From Pseudomonas kilonensis (GTDB taxonomy: Bacteria > Pseudomonadota > Gammaproteobacteria > Pseudomonadales > Pseudomonadaceae), in assembly GCF_001269885.1 (NCBI RefSeq), contig NZ_LHVH01000014.1, positions 124,001-188,000 of the forward strand: 64,000 nucleotides of DNA, given 5' to 3'. A program made the position numbers and the translations under genes. Shown piece after piece: positions 20,873 to 39,310 of the stretch (positions within the stretch are counted from its first letter, which is position 1; the number at the start of each line of letters is the position of its first letter). Below the pieces are notes generated by a model that had not been told where the DNA came from, did not search any database, and saw only the letters and a list, made by a program, of their open reading frames with translations.

Positions 20873-21313
20873 ATGATGGACATCAACGAGATTCGCGAAT
20901 ACCTGCCTCACCGTTACCCGTTCCTGCTGGTGGATCGGGTGGTGGACCTGGACGTTGAAGGCAAGCGCATTCGCGCCTACAAGAATGTCAGCATCAACGA
21001 GCCGTTCTTCAATGGTCACTTCCCCGCGCATCCAATCATGCCGGGCGTGCTGATCATCGAGGCAATGGCTCAGGCTGCCGGGATCCTTGGTTTCAAAATG
21101 CTCGACGTAAAACCTGCCGACGGCACGCTCTACTACTTCGTCGGTTCCGACAAGCTGCGCTTCCGCCAGCCGGTCACCCCGGGTGATCAGTTGATCCTCG
21201 AAGCCAAGTTCATCAGTTGCAAGCGCCAGATCTGGAAGTTCGAATGCCAGGCTTCGGTCGACGGCAAGCCAGTCTGCTCCGCTGAAATCATCTGTGCGGA
21301 ACGCAAGCTATGA
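20873..21313 (+). CDS. fabZ: 3-hydroxyacyl-[acyl-carrier-protein] dehydratase FabZ
   Basis: Hot-dog-fold dehydratase of type II fatty acid synthesis; competes with LpxA for 3-hydroxyacyl-ACP. The 146-residue form from ATG 20873 ([20 protein letters not shown]) is preferred to a 60-nt longer frame because it matches the family length. Active-site His49 ([14 protein letters not shown]) and Glu63 are present. The stop overlaps the lpxA start (ATGA). Confidence 0.97.
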   Translation: MMDINEIREYLPHRYPFLLVDRVVDLDVEGKRIRAYKNVSINEPFFNGHFPAHPIMPGVLIIEAMAQAAGILGFKMLDVKPADGTLYYFVGSDKLRFRQPVTPGDQLILEAKFISCKRQIWKFECQASVDGKPVCSAEIICAERKL

Positions 21314-22086
21314 GTTTGATTGACCCTCGCGCAATCATCGATCCGACGGCCGTCCTGGCCGCCGATGTCGAGGTCGGCCCGTGGTCGATCGTCGGCGCAG
21401 GTGTGGAAATCGGCGAGGGTACGGTGATCGGTCCTCACGTAATTCTCAAGGGACCGACCCGGATTGGTCGACACAATCGCATCTACCAGTTTTCTTCGGT
21501 AGGCGAGGACACGCCCGATCTCAAGTACAAAGGTGAAGAGACCCGTCTGGTCATCGGCGATCACAACGTGATCCGCGAAGGCGTGACGATTCACCGTGGC
21601 ACCGTTCAGGATCGCTGCGAAACGACCCTGGGCGACCACAACCTGATCATGGCCTACGCGCACATCGGCCATGACAGCGTGATTGGCAACCATTGCATCC
21701 TGGTCAACAACACCGCGCTGGCCGGCCATGTGCACGTGGATGATTGGGCGATCCTGTCCGGGTTCACCCTGGTGCACCAGTATTGCCATATCGGCGCCCA
21801 CAGCTTCTCTGGCATGGGCACCGCCATCGGCAAGGACGTCCCGGCCTATGTCACGGTGTTCGGCAACCCGGCCGAAGCCCGCAGCATGAACTTCGAAGGC
21901 ATGCGCCGTCGTGGGTTCAGCGAAGAGGCGATTGCGGCGCTGCGTCGCGCCTACAAAGTCGTGTATCGCCAGGGCTTGACGGTCGAGCAGGCACTCGCCG
22001 AACTGGCCGAGGCTTCGGCGCAATACCCCGAAGTCGCGATCTTCCGTGACTCCATCCAGTCTTCGACCCGCGGCATCACTCGCTGA
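21310..22086 (+). CDS. lpxA: UDP-N-acetylglucosamine acyltransferase
   Basis: First step of lipid A synthesis: transfers a 3-hydroxyacyl chain from ACP to UDP-GlcNAc. The 258-residue trimer-forming protein is built of hexapeptide repeats (e.g. [20 protein letters not shown]) up to about residue 190, with the [20 protein letters not shown] turn holding the catalytic-type histidine, and an alpha-helical tail. Coupled to fabZ and followed by lpxB after 2 bp. Confidence 0.98.
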   Translation: MSLIDPRAIIDPTAVLAADVEVGPWSIVGAGVEIGEGTVIGPHVILKGPTRIGRHNRIYQFSSVGEDTPDLKYKGEETRLVIGDHNVIREGVTIHRGTVQDRCETTLGDHNLIMAYAHIGHDSVIGNHCILVNNTALAGHVHVDDWAILSGFTLVHQYCHIGAHSFSGMGTAIGKDVPAYVTVFGNPAEARSMNFEGMRRRGFSEEAIAALRRAYKVVYRQGLTVEQALAELAEASAQYPEVAIFRDSIQSSTRGITR

Positions 22087-22088
22087 CC

Positions 22089-23219
22089 ATGGCTAATTTG
22101 CGTGTTGCACTGGTGGCGGGGGAGGCTTCCGGTGACATTCTGGGCGCCGGTCTGATGCGCGCGCTCAAGGCGCAGCATCCCGCTGTCGAATTCATTGGGG
22201 TTGGCGGGCCGTTGATGGAGGCCGAAGGCCTGACGTCCTATTTCCCGATGGAACGCCTGTCGGTGATGGGCCTGGTGGAAGTGCTCGGGCGCTTGCGCGA
22301 GCTGCTGGCCCGGCGCAAAAAGCTGATCCAGACCCTGATCGACGAAAAGCCGGATGTGTTCATCGGCATCGATGCGCCGGATTTCACCCTCAATATCGAA
22401 CTCAAGCTACGTCAGGCCGGGATCAAGACCGTGCATTACGTCAGCCCGTCGGTCTGGGCCTGGCGGCAGAAGCGGGTGCTGAAGATTCGCGAAGGTTGCG
22501 ACCTGATGCTGACGCTGCTGCCGTTCGAAGCCCGGTTCTATGAAGAGAAGGGCGTGCCGGTGCGGTTTGTCGGGCACACCCTGGCCGATACCATTCCCCT
22601 GGAAGCCGACCGCGATGCGGCCCGCCAGGCGTTAGGCCTGCCCGAGGGACCACTGGTGGCCTTGATGCCCGGCAGCCGGGGCGGCGAAGTGAGTCGCCTG
22701 GGCGGTCTGTTTTTCGACGCTGCCGAACGCCTTCGGGCGCTGCGCCCCGGTGTACGTTTTGTCCTGCCGTGTGCCAGTGCGCCGCGTCGTGCCCAGTTGG
22801 AAGCGCTGCTGGTTGGCCGTGATTTGCCGGTGACGCTGCTCGACGGTCGTTCCCACGAAGCGTTGGCGGCTTGCGATGCCGTGTTGATTGCCTCCGGCAC
22901 GGCTACCCTTGAGGCGCTGTTGTATAAGCGCCCGATGGTGGTCGCCTATCGCCTGGCGCCACTGACGTTCTGGATTCTCAAGCGCATGGTCAAGAGCCCC
23001 TACGTGTCCTTGCCGAACCTGTTGGCCCAGCGCTTGTTGGTGCCGGAGCTGCTGCAGGATGACGCGACCGCCGAGGCGCTGGCCACCACGTTGTTGCCCT
23101 TGATCGATGGCGGCGAGGAACAGACTCGGGGCTTTGATGAAATCCACCGTACCTTGCGTCGTGATGCTTCCAACCAGGCGGCTGACGCGGTACTGACCCT
23201 GATTGGCGCAAAACCATGA
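22089..23219 (+). CDS. lpxB: Lipid-A-disaccharide synthase
   Basis: GT19 glycosyltransferase joining UDP-diacylglucosamine and lipid X. The 376-residue protein begins with the family motif [18 protein letters not shown] (6-23) and contains [14 protein letters not shown] (about 117-130) and [13 protein letters not shown] (about 193-205). Its stop overlaps the rnhB start (ATGA). Confidence 0.97.
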   Translation: MANLRVALVAGEASGDILGAGLMRALKAQHPAVEFIGVGGPLMEAEGLTSYFPMERLSVMGLVEVLGRLRELLARRKKLIQTLIDEKPDVFIGIDAPDFTLNIELKLRQAGIKTVHYVSPSVWAWRQKRVLKIREGCDLMLTLLPFEARFYEEKGVPVRFVGHTLADTIPLEADRDAARQALGLPEGPLVALMPGSRGGEVSRLGGLFFDAAERLRALRPGVRFVLPCASAPRRAQLEALLVGRDLPVTLLDGRSHEALAACDAVLIASGTATLEALLYKRPMVVAYRLAPLTFWILKRMVKSPYVSLPNLLAQRLLVPELLQDDATAEALATTLLPLIDGGEEQTRGFDEIHRTLRRDASNQAADAVLTLIGAKP

Positions 23220-23875
23220 GCAACTCAAAGCTACAGATGGGCCTGGATTTCAACCTGGTCGCCGAAGTGGAAGAACTGGTGGCGGGTGTCGATGAGGTGG
23301 GTCGCGGCCCGTTGTGCGGCGCGGTGGTGACGGCCGCGGTGATTCTCGACCCGAAGCGGCCGATCCTGGGCCTCAACGATTCGAAGAAACTCACGCAAGC
23401 CCGTCGCGAAAAGCTCTACGACGAGATCTGCGAGAAAGCCCTGAGCTGGTGCATCGCCCGGGCCGAAGTCGAAGAAATCGATGAACTCAATATCCTGCAC
23501 GCCACCATGCTTGCCATGCAGCGTGCGGTGCAGGGCCTGCACATCACGCCGAAACTGGCGATGATCGATGGCAATCGCTGCCCGAAACTGTCGATGCGCG
23601 CCGAAGCGGTGGTCCAGGGCGACGCCAAGGTGCCGGCCATCGCGGCGGCCTCGATCCTGGCGAAGGTCAGCCGTGACCGGGAAATGGCCGCCTTCGAATT
23701 GATTTACCCGGGCTATGGCATCGGCGGTCACAAGGGTTACCCGACCCCCGTTCATCTCGAAGCCCTGGCGCGCCTTGGGCCAACGCCGATCCACAGGCGT
23801 TCGTTCGCGCCGGTGCGGCTGGCTTATGAGGCGCGTGGTGGCTTGATCGTGGGTAATCGGGCTACGGTCTCTTGA
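23216..23875 (+). CDS. rnhB: Ribonuclease HII
   Basis: Removes ribonucleotides from DNA and RNA from hybrids. The 219-residue protein carries [16 protein letters not shown] with catalytic Asp26 and Glu27, then [10 protein letters not shown] and the [16 protein letters not shown] stretch of the RNase HII fold. Translationally coupled to lpxB. The first ten or so residues before GLDFNLV are an extension of uncertain value. Confidence 0.96.
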   Translation: MSNSKLQMGLDFNLVAEVEELVAGVDEVGRGPLCGAVVTAAVILDPKRPILGLNDSKKLTQARREKLYDEICEKALSWCIARAEVEEIDELNILHATMLAMQRAVQGLHITPKLAMIDGNRCPKLSMRAEAVVQGDAKVPAIAAASILAKVSRDREMAAFELIYPGYGIGGHKGYPTPVHLEALARLGPTPIHRRSFAPVRLAYEARGGLIVGNRATVS

Positions 23876-23885
23876 TGCAGGCTTT

Positions 23886-24005
23886 TGTGGCGAGGGGATT
23901 TATCCCCGCTGGGCTGCGAAGCAGCCCCAAAGCCCATCAGGCACCGGGTTGTCAGCTAAAGGGCCGCTTCGCGCCCCAGCGGGGATAAATCCCCTCGCCA
24001 CAAAG
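23886..24005. repeat. Paired REP elements between rnhB and dnaE
   Basis: TGTGGCGAGGGGATTTATCC (23886-23905) and its inverted copy GGATAAATCCCCTCGCCACA (23982-24001) flank an inner GC-rich inverted repeat (GCTGGGCTGCGAAGCAGCCC). This is a different REP family from the GTGGGAGC type seen elsewhere in the window. Confidence 0.85.
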
Positions 24006-24048
24006 GCAGTATTTGCCAGGCAGAAGACTCATAGCTGATGTTTTACCC

Positions 24049-24080
24049 AAGGCCCGGTACAATCCGGGCCTTGTTGTTTT
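24049..24080 (+). terminator. Hairpin upstream of dnaE
   Basis: AAGGCCCGG (24049-24057) pairs with CCGGGCCTT (24064-24072), then GTTGTTTT. The loop contains TACAAT, which could instead act as a -10 box for dnaE; the two readings are not mutually exclusive. Confidence 0.6.
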
Positions 24081-24102
24081 CATGACTTAACGCAGGATCA
24101 CT

Positions 24103-27624
<3,522 letters not shown>

Positions 27625-27773
27625 CGGCCAGGGGCCATTCCTGAAACCGGAATACCCCTGATCTCGACCCGAATTTTTAATCTCGACCTGAACGCGCCTC
27701 TCCCTTAAGGTAGGCGCGAATAGACAACCGGCCGGCCCAAGCTCTCTTGGACGTCGACCCAAGACGGACGCCT

Positions 27774-28721
27774 ATGAACCCGAATTTTCTAGATTTCGAA
27801 CAGCCGATCGCCGACCTGCAAGCCAAGATCGAAGAGTTGCGCTTGGTCGGTAATGACAATTCGCTGAATATCGGCGATGAAATCTCTCGTCTGCAAGACA
27901 AAAGCCGCACGCTGACCGAAGACATCTTCGGCAAGCTGACCAGCTGGCAGATCGCCCGCCTGGCGCGTCATCCACGTCGTCCCTACACCCTGGACTACAT
28001 CGACCACATCTTCACCGAGTTCGATGAGCTGCATGGCGACCGTCACTTCTCCGACGACGCCGCGATCGTCGGCGGTGTCGCCCGTCTGGACGACCAGCCG
28101 GTGATGGTTATCGGCCATCAGAAAGGCCGCGAAGTGCGCGAGAAAGTGCGCCGCAACTTCGGCATGCCGCGTCCGGAAGGCTACCGCAAGGCCTGCCGCC
28201 TGATGGAAATGGCCGAGCGCTTCAAGATGCCGATCCTGACCTTCATCGACACGCCGGGCGCCTACCCGGGCATCGACGCCGAAGAGCGCAACCAGAGCGA
28301 AGCGATTGCCTGGAACCTGCGCGTCATGGCGCGCCTGAAAACCCCGATCATCGCCACTGTAATTGGCGAGGGTGGTTCCGGCGGTGCACTGGCTATCGGC
28401 GTCTGCGACCAGTTGAACATGCTGCAATATTCCACCTATGCGGTGATCTCGCCGGAAGGCTGCGCCTCGATCCTGTGGAAAACCGCCGAGAAGGCGCCGG
28501 ATGCTGCTGAGGCCATGGGCATTACCGCCGAGCGTCTCAAAGGCCTGGGCATCGTCGACAAAGTGATCAACGAGCCAGTCGGCGGCGCTCACCGCGACCC
28601 GGCTGCAGCGGCGGCGCTGATCCGTGCCGAGCTGAGCTCGCAACTGTCGATGCTCAAGAAGTTCGACAACGAAGCGCTGCTGGCTCGTCGCTACGAGCGG
28701 TTGATGAGCTACGGCCTCTGA
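27774..28721 (+). CDS. accA: Acetyl-CoA carboxylase carboxyltransferase subunit alpha
   Basis: With AccD forms the carboxyltransferase that makes malonyl-CoA. ATG 27774 ([20 protein letters not shown]) gives the family's usual 315 residues; a nine-codon longer frame opens at 27747. The ClpP/crotonase-fold core is clear in [20 protein letters not shown] and [13 protein letters not shown]. An N-terminal coiled region precedes [14 protein letters not shown]. Confidence 0.98.
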   Translation: MNPNFLDFEQPIADLQAKIEELRLVGNDNSLNIGDEISRLQDKSRTLTEDIFGKLTSWQIARLARHPRRPYTLDYIDHIFTEFDELHGDRHFSDDAAIVGGVARLDDQPVMVIGHQKGREVREKVRRNFGMPRPEGYRKACRLMEMAERFKMPILTFIDTPGAYPGIDAEERNQSEAIAWNLRVMARLKTPIIATVIGEGGSGGALAIGVCDQLNMLQYSTYAVISPEGCASILWKTAEKAPDAAEAMGITAERLKGLGIVDKVINEPVGGAHRDPAAAAALIRAELSSQLSMLKKFDNEALLARRYERLMSYGL

Positions 28722-28754
28722 TCTGACCAAGCTTCCAGCAGCTGTGGGGGAGCC

Positions 28755-28856
28755 AATGTGGGAGCGGGCTTGCTCGCGAAAGCGGTTTAACATTCAACCT
28801 ATGTGTTGACTGATTCACCGCCTTCGCGAGCAAGCCCGCTCCCACATTTGATTTGT
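28755..28856. repeat. REPIN between accA and tilS
   Basis: GTGGGAGCGGGCTTGCTCGC (28758-28777) and inverted copy GCGAGCAAGCCCGCTCCCAC (28826-28845). The convergent pair fills almost the entire gap, ending 17 bp before the tilS start. Confidence 0.88.
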
Positions 28857-28872
28857 GCCAAGGCTGAAACCC

Positions 28873-30198
28873 ATGAACGCAAGCAACGATCTGCCAAGCC
28901 GCCTGCTTACCCAGCTCATTCCCTGGCGCAACGCCGCCACCTGGCGCATCGCCTTCTCCGGCGGCCTCGACTCCACCGTCCTGCTGCACCTGCTCGTAAC
29001 CCTTTCGCAACGCGAACCCTTGCCCGCATTGAGTGCTATCCATGTGCATCACGGCCTCCAGGCGGTGGCCGAGGCGTGGCCGGACCATTGCCGCACCGTC
29101 TGCGAGGGTCTTGGGGTGTCGTTGCAAGTGATTAATGTGCAAGTCCGGCCCGGTGCCAGCGTCGAGCGCGCCGCCCGGGAGGCGCGCTATGAAGCCTTTG
29201 TGGCGGCAACGCACAGCAATGAAGTACTGCTCACCGCCCAGCATCGCGATGACCAGGCCGAAACCCTGCTGTTTCGCCTGCTAAGGGGCGCGGGGGTGAA
29301 GGGCTTGGCGGCGATGCCACGGCAGCGTCCTTTGGGCCAGGGGCATTTGCTGCGACCGTTGCTTGATGTGTCCCGCGCAGAGCTGGAAGCCTATGCGACA
29401 CAACAGGGCTTGAGCTGGATCGAAGACCCGTCCAACAACGACCACCGGTACGCGCGCAATTACCTGCGCCAGCGAGTTTTTCCAGTGTTGGCCGAGCAAT
29501 GGCCGCAAGCCTCGGCGACCCTGGCGCGCAGCGCTGCGCACATGGGGGAAGCCCAAGGCTTGCTGGACGATTTGGCGCAGATCGACCTGACCCAGGCCGC
29601 GACCGCGGGCGCGTTCGACTGGCTCGGGCTGCAATCCCTGGCGCTGGCGCCTTTGCGGGCGTTGTCGCCGGCCCGTCAGCGCAACGCCTTGAGTCACTGG
29701 CTGGCACCGATGACCCTGCTGCCCGACAGCGATCACTGGTCGGGCTGGGACTCGCTGCGCGATGCCGCCGATGATGCCCGACCGATCTGGCGACTGGCCG
29801 GCGGTGAGCTGCACCGCGCCGCCGGGCGGGTCTGGTGGTTATCCGACCACTGGCTATGTCCGCTGCCAGGCACCGTCGACTGGGCCGATCCGGCGGTTGC
29901 ACTGCGCTTGCCAGGCAATGGTCGGGTGGTGCTCAGCGGCACGCCGCCTGCGGGACCGCTTTGCGTACGCTATCGTCAAGGCGGCGAGGTGATGGCGTTA
30001 GCGGGTCGTGGTCATCGCGACCTCAAGCGTTTGCTCAATGAAAAGGCCGTGCCGGCGTTCGTTCGCGGCCGATTGCCGCTGCTCTATCAGGGCCAGCAAT
30101 TGCTGGCGGTGGCCAACCTGGCCGGGCTCGATGCACAGGCTGATGGCAGTTGGCAATTGATCTGGACGCCAGGAAGCCAAGATCTGGGTTTGAGCTGA
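28873..30198 (+). CDS. tilS: tRNA(Ile)-lysidine synthase
   Basis: Modifies C34 of the CAU-anticodon tRNA-Ile to lysidine so that it reads AUA. The ATG at 28873 (MNASNDLPSRLLTQL) is chosen over an upstream frame start at 28855 that lies in the REPIN tail. The PP-loop IAFSGGLDSTVLLHLL (SGGxDS) is near residues 32-47, and HHGLQ and HRDDQAETLLFRLLRG follow. The C-terminal substrate-binding domain completes 441 residues. Confidence 0.96.
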   Translation: MNASNDLPSRLLTQLIPWRNAATWRIAFSGGLDSTVLLHLLVTLSQREPLPALSAIHVHHGLQAVAEAWPDHCRTVCEGLGVSLQVINVQVRPGASVERAAREARYEAFVAATHSNEVLLTAQHRDDQAETLLFRLLRGAGVKGLAAMPRQRPLGQGHLLRPLLDVSRAELEAYATQQGLSWIEDPSNNDHRYARNYLRQRVFPVLAEQWPQASATLARSAAHMGEAQGLLDDLAQIDLTQAATAGAFDWLGLQSLALAPLRALSPARQRNALSHWLAPMTLLPDSDHWSGWDSLRDAADDARPIWRLAGGELHRAAGRVWWLSDHWLCPLPGTVDWADPAVALRLPGNGRVVLSGTPPAGPLCVRYRQGGEVMALAGRGHRDLKRLLNEKAVPAFVRGRLPLLYQGQQLLAVANLAGLDAQADGSWQLIWTPGSQDLGLS

Positions 30199-30451
30199 AT
30201 GGGGCTTTCCGGTAGACTACGCTCCCTTCTTGATACAACTTCTGTGGATTCGCCTGAATTGCAGGAGTTGCCGATTACCAAGCAGTCTTTGCTGGGCGAT
30301 TCCAAAAAATGTGTAGCGAGCAACGTACCGGTGATTTCACTTCCGGTCTGTCCCAACGCGGCGGTTTTTTTGAAAGGTGCACTGTGATTAATGCAGGTGA
30401 TCGGGGGCTTCGGCCTTCCTTCGCTTTCCCCGGCGGCTCGGACCGCTTTAA

Positions 30452-32963
<2,512 letters not shown>

Positions 32964-33012
32964 CTCCGGTAAAGTACCGCTCGATTATCGCTCTGGCCCG
33001 CTGGCCGCACTG

Positions 33013-33130
33013 CTCTTGTGGGAGCATGGCTTGCCAGCGATGGCGTCCTTGAGGTCCCCATCGCCGGTAGTTCGTGCTCTTGTGGCGAGGGAGCTTGCTC
33101 CCGCTGGAGTGCGAAGCGCTCCCATTCGGT
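33013..33130. repeat. Degenerate REP elements upstream of eno
   Basis: A diverged GTGGGAGC-type unit (TGTGGGAGCATGGCTTGCCA, 33017-33036) is followed by GTGGCGAGGGAGCTTGCTCC (33081-33100) with GAGTGCGAAGCGCTCCC after it. The units belong to two REP families rather than one mirrored pair. Confidence 0.7.
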
Positions 33131-33143
33131 CTGTTTTGGCTGA

Positions 33144-34496
<1,353 letters not shown>

Positions 34497-34667
34497 GCGG
34501 TAAATGGTAAAAAGACAGCGGGTTAGGTCGCAAAAATCGCCATCGCGGTGGTTTTGCCTCTAATCTGATGCCTTATCAAGCACAAGCCTGGGTTCTCCAG
34601 GCTTCGTGCTATCAGACGCTTCAAAGTTTGGCATGGCGGTCTTTTTTCACTGGATACCTGATATTCG

Positions 34668-34946
34668 ATGCGCAGTCCCAATTGGTTGTTTCTTGTCTTG
34701 CTCCTGTTGCTGGCCGGCCTGCAGTACCGCCTGTGGGTGGGCAATGGCAGCTTTGCGCAAGTGGCCGACCTGACTCAGCAAATTGCCGACCAACACGCCG
34801 AAAACGAGGCGCTGCTGGAGCGTAATCGGGTGATGGACGCCGAAGTGACAGAGCTGAAAAAAGGCATGGAGACCGTTGAAGAGCGGGCTCGACATGAACT
34901 GGGCATGGTCAAGGAGGGCGAAACCCTCTACCAGTTGGCCCAATGA
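34668..34946 (+). CDS. ftsB: Cell division protein FtsB
   Basis: Small bitopic divisome protein that joins FtsL and FtsQ. The 92 residues comprise a short cytoplasmic tail, one membrane helix (about 6-20, WLFLVLLLLLAGLQY), and a periplasmic leucine-zipper coiled coil (about 28-70). The stop overlaps ispD (ATGA), and the eno-ftsB-ispD order is conserved. Confidence 0.95.
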   Translation: MRSPNWLFLVLLLLLAGLQYRLWVGNGSFAQVADLTQQIADQHAENEALLERNRVMDAEVTELKKGMETVEERARHELGMVKEGETLYQLAQ

Positions 34947-35650
34947 GTATTCGTTTGCCGGCCTTCTGGGCCGTGATTCCTGCCGCGGGCGTTGGCGCTC
35001 GTATGGCCGCGGACCGTCCCAAGCAATATCTGCAGTTGGGCGGACGCACAATTCTTGAACACAGCCTCGGCTGTTTCCTCGATCACCCCACCGTCAAGGG
35101 CGTGGTGGTCAGCCTTGCACACGATGATCCCTACTGGCCGACCCTGGCCTGCGCCGGCGACACACGCATCCAGCGCGTCGACGGTGGCGAACAACGTTCC
35201 GATTCAGTGCTCAATGCCTTGCTGCACCTGCACGAGCAGGGCGCCGACGATCACGACTGGGTGCTGGTGCACGACGCCGCCCGACCCAACCTGGCCCGGG
35301 CCGACCTGGACACACTGCTCAGCGAGTTGGCGAACGACCCGGTTGGCGGTCTGCTGGCCGTCCCGGCGCGCGACACCCTCAAGCGCGTCGACAAACATGG
35401 CCGTGTGCTGGAAACCGTTGATCGCAGCGTGATCTGGCAAGCCTACACGCCACAGATGTTCCGCCTCGGCGCCTTGCATCGGGCCTTGGCCGACAGCCTG
35501 GTTGCAGATGCGGTGATCACCGACGAAGCGTCCGCCATGGAATGGGCGGGACAGGCGCCGCGGCTGATCGAAGGGCGAGCCGATAACCTCAAGGTCACCC
35601 GGCCGGAAGATCTGGAGTGGTTGCGCCAGCGGTGGGCGAATCGTCGCTAA
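34943..35650 (+). CDS. ispD: 2-C-methyl-D-erythritol 4-phosphate cytidylyltransferase
   Basis: Third MEP-pathway enzyme; adds CMP to methylerythritol phosphate. The 235-residue protein has the nucleotidyltransferase N-terminus VIPAAGVGARMAADRPKQYL, and VHDAARPNL in the middle. In this genome ispD and ispF are 3 kb apart, separated by the formaldehyde-detoxification genes. Confidence 0.97.
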   Translation: MSIRLPAFWAVIPAAGVGARMAADRPKQYLQLGGRTILEHSLGCFLDHPTVKGVVVSLAHDDPYWPTLACAGDTRIQRVDGGEQRSDSVLNALLHLHEQGADDHDWVLVHDAARPNLARADLDTLLSELANDPVGGLLAVPARDTLKRVDKHGRVLETVDRSVIWQAYTPQMFRLGALHRALADSLVADAVITDEASAMEWAGQAPRLIEGRADNLKVTRPEDLEWLRQRWANRR

Positions 35651-35687
35651 TCAACTCCGTATCTGTTCCAAGACCGCGTCGCGCCCT

Positions 35688-35795
35688 TCGCGAGCAAGCC
35701 CGCTCCCACAAAAGGTCTATGTTGATCATAAAAGTGTGGCCAGACACAGGGCCCGTGTGGGAGCGGGCTTGCTCGCGAAGGCGATCATGCAGGCA
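35688..35795. repeat. REPIN after ispD
   Basis: GCGAGCAAGCCCGCTCCCAC (35690-35709) and inverted GTGGGAGCGGGCTTGCTCGC (35757-35776), between the convergent ispD and LysR genes. Confidence 0.88.
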
Positions 35796-35822
35796 CCGGA
35801 TAAACTCCGGACAGAAACTGGC

Positions 35823-36719
35823 CTAACCCCGATACTCCGGCCGCTCAGCCAAGCCTTCCTTCAAATAATCCACCAACTTGCGCACCTTCGGCGACAGATG
35901 CCGCTGCTGCGGGTACAACGCCCACACTGCCGTATTCGGCGGCTGATGAGCCTCCAGCAGCGAGATCAATGCACCACTGTGCAAATGCTCCAGCACGTAA
36001 TAATCCGGCAGTTGGCATAACCCCACCCCTTGCAGCGCCGCATCGAGCACCGCTTGCCCGCTGTTGCAGCGCCAGTTTCCCTGCACTCGCTGGGAAAATT
36101 CCCGCCCGTTCTGCTCCAGTTGCCAGACGTCGGAGCTGCCGATCAGGCAGTTGTGGCGGCTCAGTTCCGACAAACTGTGGGGCCGCCCGTAGCGTTCCAG
36201 GTACGAGGGTGAAGCGCACAGGTACATGCGCCGCGGTGCCAGGCGCGTGGCGACCAGGCGGGAGTCCTGCAAGCGACCCAGGCGAATCGCCAGGTCCAGG
36301 CCTTCGTGCACCAGGTCCAGAGGGCGGTTGCTCAGTTCGATGTCTACCCGCAACTGCGGGTACAGCCCCATGAACCGCGTTACCAGGGGCACGATAAACC
36401 GTTCGCCATAGGCCACGGCACAGGTCATGCGCAGCATGCCCTTGGGTTCGCTGGTGAGATCGCCCACCGCCCGCAGTGCTTCCTCGCGCCCGTCCTGCAG
36501 GCGTTGGCAATGCTGCAAAAACGTCTGGCCGGCCTCGGTCAGGGTGACCCGCCGGGTGCTGCGGTAGAGCAATCGTGTCTGCAAGCGCTCTTCAAGCCGT
36601 ACGATTTGTCGGCTGATGTGGGAGGAAGAGACCCCGAGACGTTCGGCGGCGGCGGTGAATTGGCTGCATTCGGCCACGGCGACGAACTCGTCGATCCCTT
36701 CCCAGCGGTTATCGGACAT
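35823..36719 (-). CDS. LysR-family transcriptional regulator
   Basis: A 298-residue LTTR with an N-terminal winged helix-turn-helix (FTAAAERLGVSSSHISRQIV, about residues 20-39) and a periplasmic-binding-like effector domain from about residue 92. It is divergent from the formaldehyde dehydrogenase gene with 107 bp between the start codons, and regulation of frmA-fghA is the natural inference. The effector is not known. Confidence 0.9.
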   Translation of the reverse strand: MSDNRWEGIDEFVAVAECSQFTAAAERLGVSSSHISRQIVRLEERLQTRLLYRSTRRVTLTEAGQTFLQHCQRLQDGREEALRAVGDLTSEPKGMLRMTCAVAYGERFIVPLVTRFMGLYPQLRVDIELSNRPLDLVHEGLDLAIRLGRLQDSRLVATRLAPRRMYLCASPSYLERYGRPHSLSELSRHNCLIGSSDVWQLEQNGREFSQRVQGNWRCNSGQAVLDAALQGVGLCQLPDYYVLEHLHSGALISLLEAHQPPNTAVWALYPQQRHLSPKVRKLVDYLKEGLAERPEYRG

Positions 36720-36745
36720 GAAGGATTATCCCTATACAGCAATAA

Positions 36746-37939
<1,194 letters not shown>

Positions 37940-37947
37940 GGTCGGTC

Positions 37948-38793
37948 ATGAGTCTGGAAAACATCTCCTGCCAGAAAAGCTTCGGCGGCTGGCACAAACG
38001 TTACCGGCACCGTTCCGACGTGCTCGGTTGTGACATGGTGTTTGCCGTGTACCTGCCGCCGCAGGCCGAGCAGGGCGGCAAGTTGCCCGTGCTGTATTGG
38101 TTGTCCGGGCTGACCTGCACCGACGAGAACTTCATGCAAAAGGCCGGTGCCCAGCGCATGGCCGCCGAGCTGGGCCTGATCATCGTCGCGCCGGACACCA
38201 GCCCTCGTGGCGCCGACGTGCCGGGCGATCCGGACAATGCCTGGGACTTCGGCCTGGGTGCAGGGTTTTATCTGAACGCCACGCAGGATCCATGGGCGCG
38301 GCACTATCGGATGCATGACTACGTGGTGCAGGAATTGCCGGCACTCGTCGAAGCGCATTTCCCGGCCTCGGACAAACGCGGCATCAGTGGTCACTCCATG
38401 GGCGGCCACGGTGCGCTGGTCTGCGCCTTGCGCAACCCGGGGCGTTACCGTTCGGTGTCGGCTTTTTCGCCGATCAACAATCCGATGGATTGCCCATGGG
38501 GCCAGAAGGCTTTCTCCCGTTACCTGGGGGAAGACCGCTCGAAATGGCGGGAATGGGATGCCTGTGCATTGATTGCCGAGGCACAGGAGAAGCTGCCACT
38601 GCTGGTGGACCAGGGCGATCGCGATGATTTCCTGGCCAACCAGCTCAAGCCCGAAGCCTTGCAACAGGCGGCCAAGGCTGCCGACCATCCGCTGGAGCTG
38701 CGCCTGCAACCGGGCTACGACCACAGCTACTTCTTCATCGCCAGCTTCATTGACGACCACTTGCAGCATCATGCGCGCGCTCTAAACGCCTAA
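37948..38793 (+). CDS. fghA: S-formylglutathione hydrolase
   Basis: Alpha/beta hydrolase that releases formate and glutathione from the FrmA product, finishing formaldehyde detoxification. The 281 residues contain [10 protein letters not shown] with nucleophile Ser150, the acid region [10 protein letters not shown], and the histidine in PGYDHSYFF. It lies 8 bp after frmA in one operon and is closed by a terminator. Also called frmB/yeiG in other genomes. Confidence 0.96.
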   Translation: MSLENISCQKSFGGWHKRYRHRSDVLGCDMVFAVYLPPQAEQGGKLPVLYWLSGLTCTDENFMQKAGAQRMAAELGLIIVAPDTSPRGADVPGDPDNAWDFGLGAGFYLNATQDPWARHYRMHDYVVQELPALVEAHFPASDKRGISGHSMGGHGALVCALRNPGRYRSVSAFSPINNPMDCPWGQKAFSRYLGEDRSKWREWDACALIAEAQEKLPLLVDQGDRDDFLANQLKPEALQQAAKAADHPLELRLQPGYDHSYFFIASFIDDHLQHHARALNA

Positions 38794-38806
38794 TGCAGGT
38801 AGAATC

Positions 38807-38836
38807 ACGCCCTGACAAAAATCGGGGCGTTTTTTT
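38807..38836 (+). terminator. Terminator between fghA and ispF
   Basis: ACGCCC (38807-38812) pairs with GGGCGT (38825-38830), followed by seven Ts that run directly into the ispF ATG at 38837. The upstream operon ends here; the same bases form the whole proximal leader of ispF. Confidence 0.8.
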
Positions 38837-39310
38837 ATGCGTATTGGCCACGGCTACGATGTTCACCGTTTCGCTGAAGGCGACTTCATTACTCTGGGCG
38901 GCGTGCGAATCGCACATGGCTTCGGGCTGCTCGCGCATTCTGACGGTGATGTCCTGCTGCACGCCTTGAGCGATGCATTGCTCGGCGCGGCTGCCCTGGG
39001 TGACATCGGCAAGCACTTTCCCGACACCGACCCGCAATTCAAGGGCGCCGACAGCCGTGTGTTGCTGCGTCATGTTGTCTCGCTGATCCATGCCAAGGGC
39101 TGGAAGGTCGGCAACGTCGATAACACCATCGTTGCCCAAGCCCCCAAGATGGCGCCGCACATCGAAGCGATGCGTCAATTGATTGCCGAGGATCTTCAAG
39201 TTGAGTTGGACCAAGTGAACGTGAAAGCCACCACCACCGAAAAGCTGGGCTTCGTCGGTCGCGAAGAAGGCATTGCCGTCCACTCCGTCGCCTTGTTGCT
39301 GCGCCCATGA
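38837..39310 (+). CDS. ispF: 2-C-methyl-D-erythritol 2,4-cyclodiphosphate synthase
   Basis: Fifth MEP-pathway enzyme, forming the cyclic diphosphate with CMP release. The 157-residue trimeric protein has the zinc motif GHGYDVHRF (Asp8, His10) at its N-terminus, [14 protein letters not shown], and [10 protein letters not shown]. The start codon has no free Shine-Dalgarno: GGGG at 38824-38827 lies within the terminator stem. The stop overlaps the truD start. Confidence 0.97.
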   Translation: MRIGHGYDVHRFAEGDFITLGGVRIAHGFGLLAHSDGDVLLHALSDALLGAAALGDIGKHFPDTDPQFKGADSRVLLRHVVSLIHAKGWKVGNVDNTIVAQAPKMAPHIEAMRQLIAEDLQVELDQVNVKATTTEKLGFVGREEGIAVHSVALLLRP

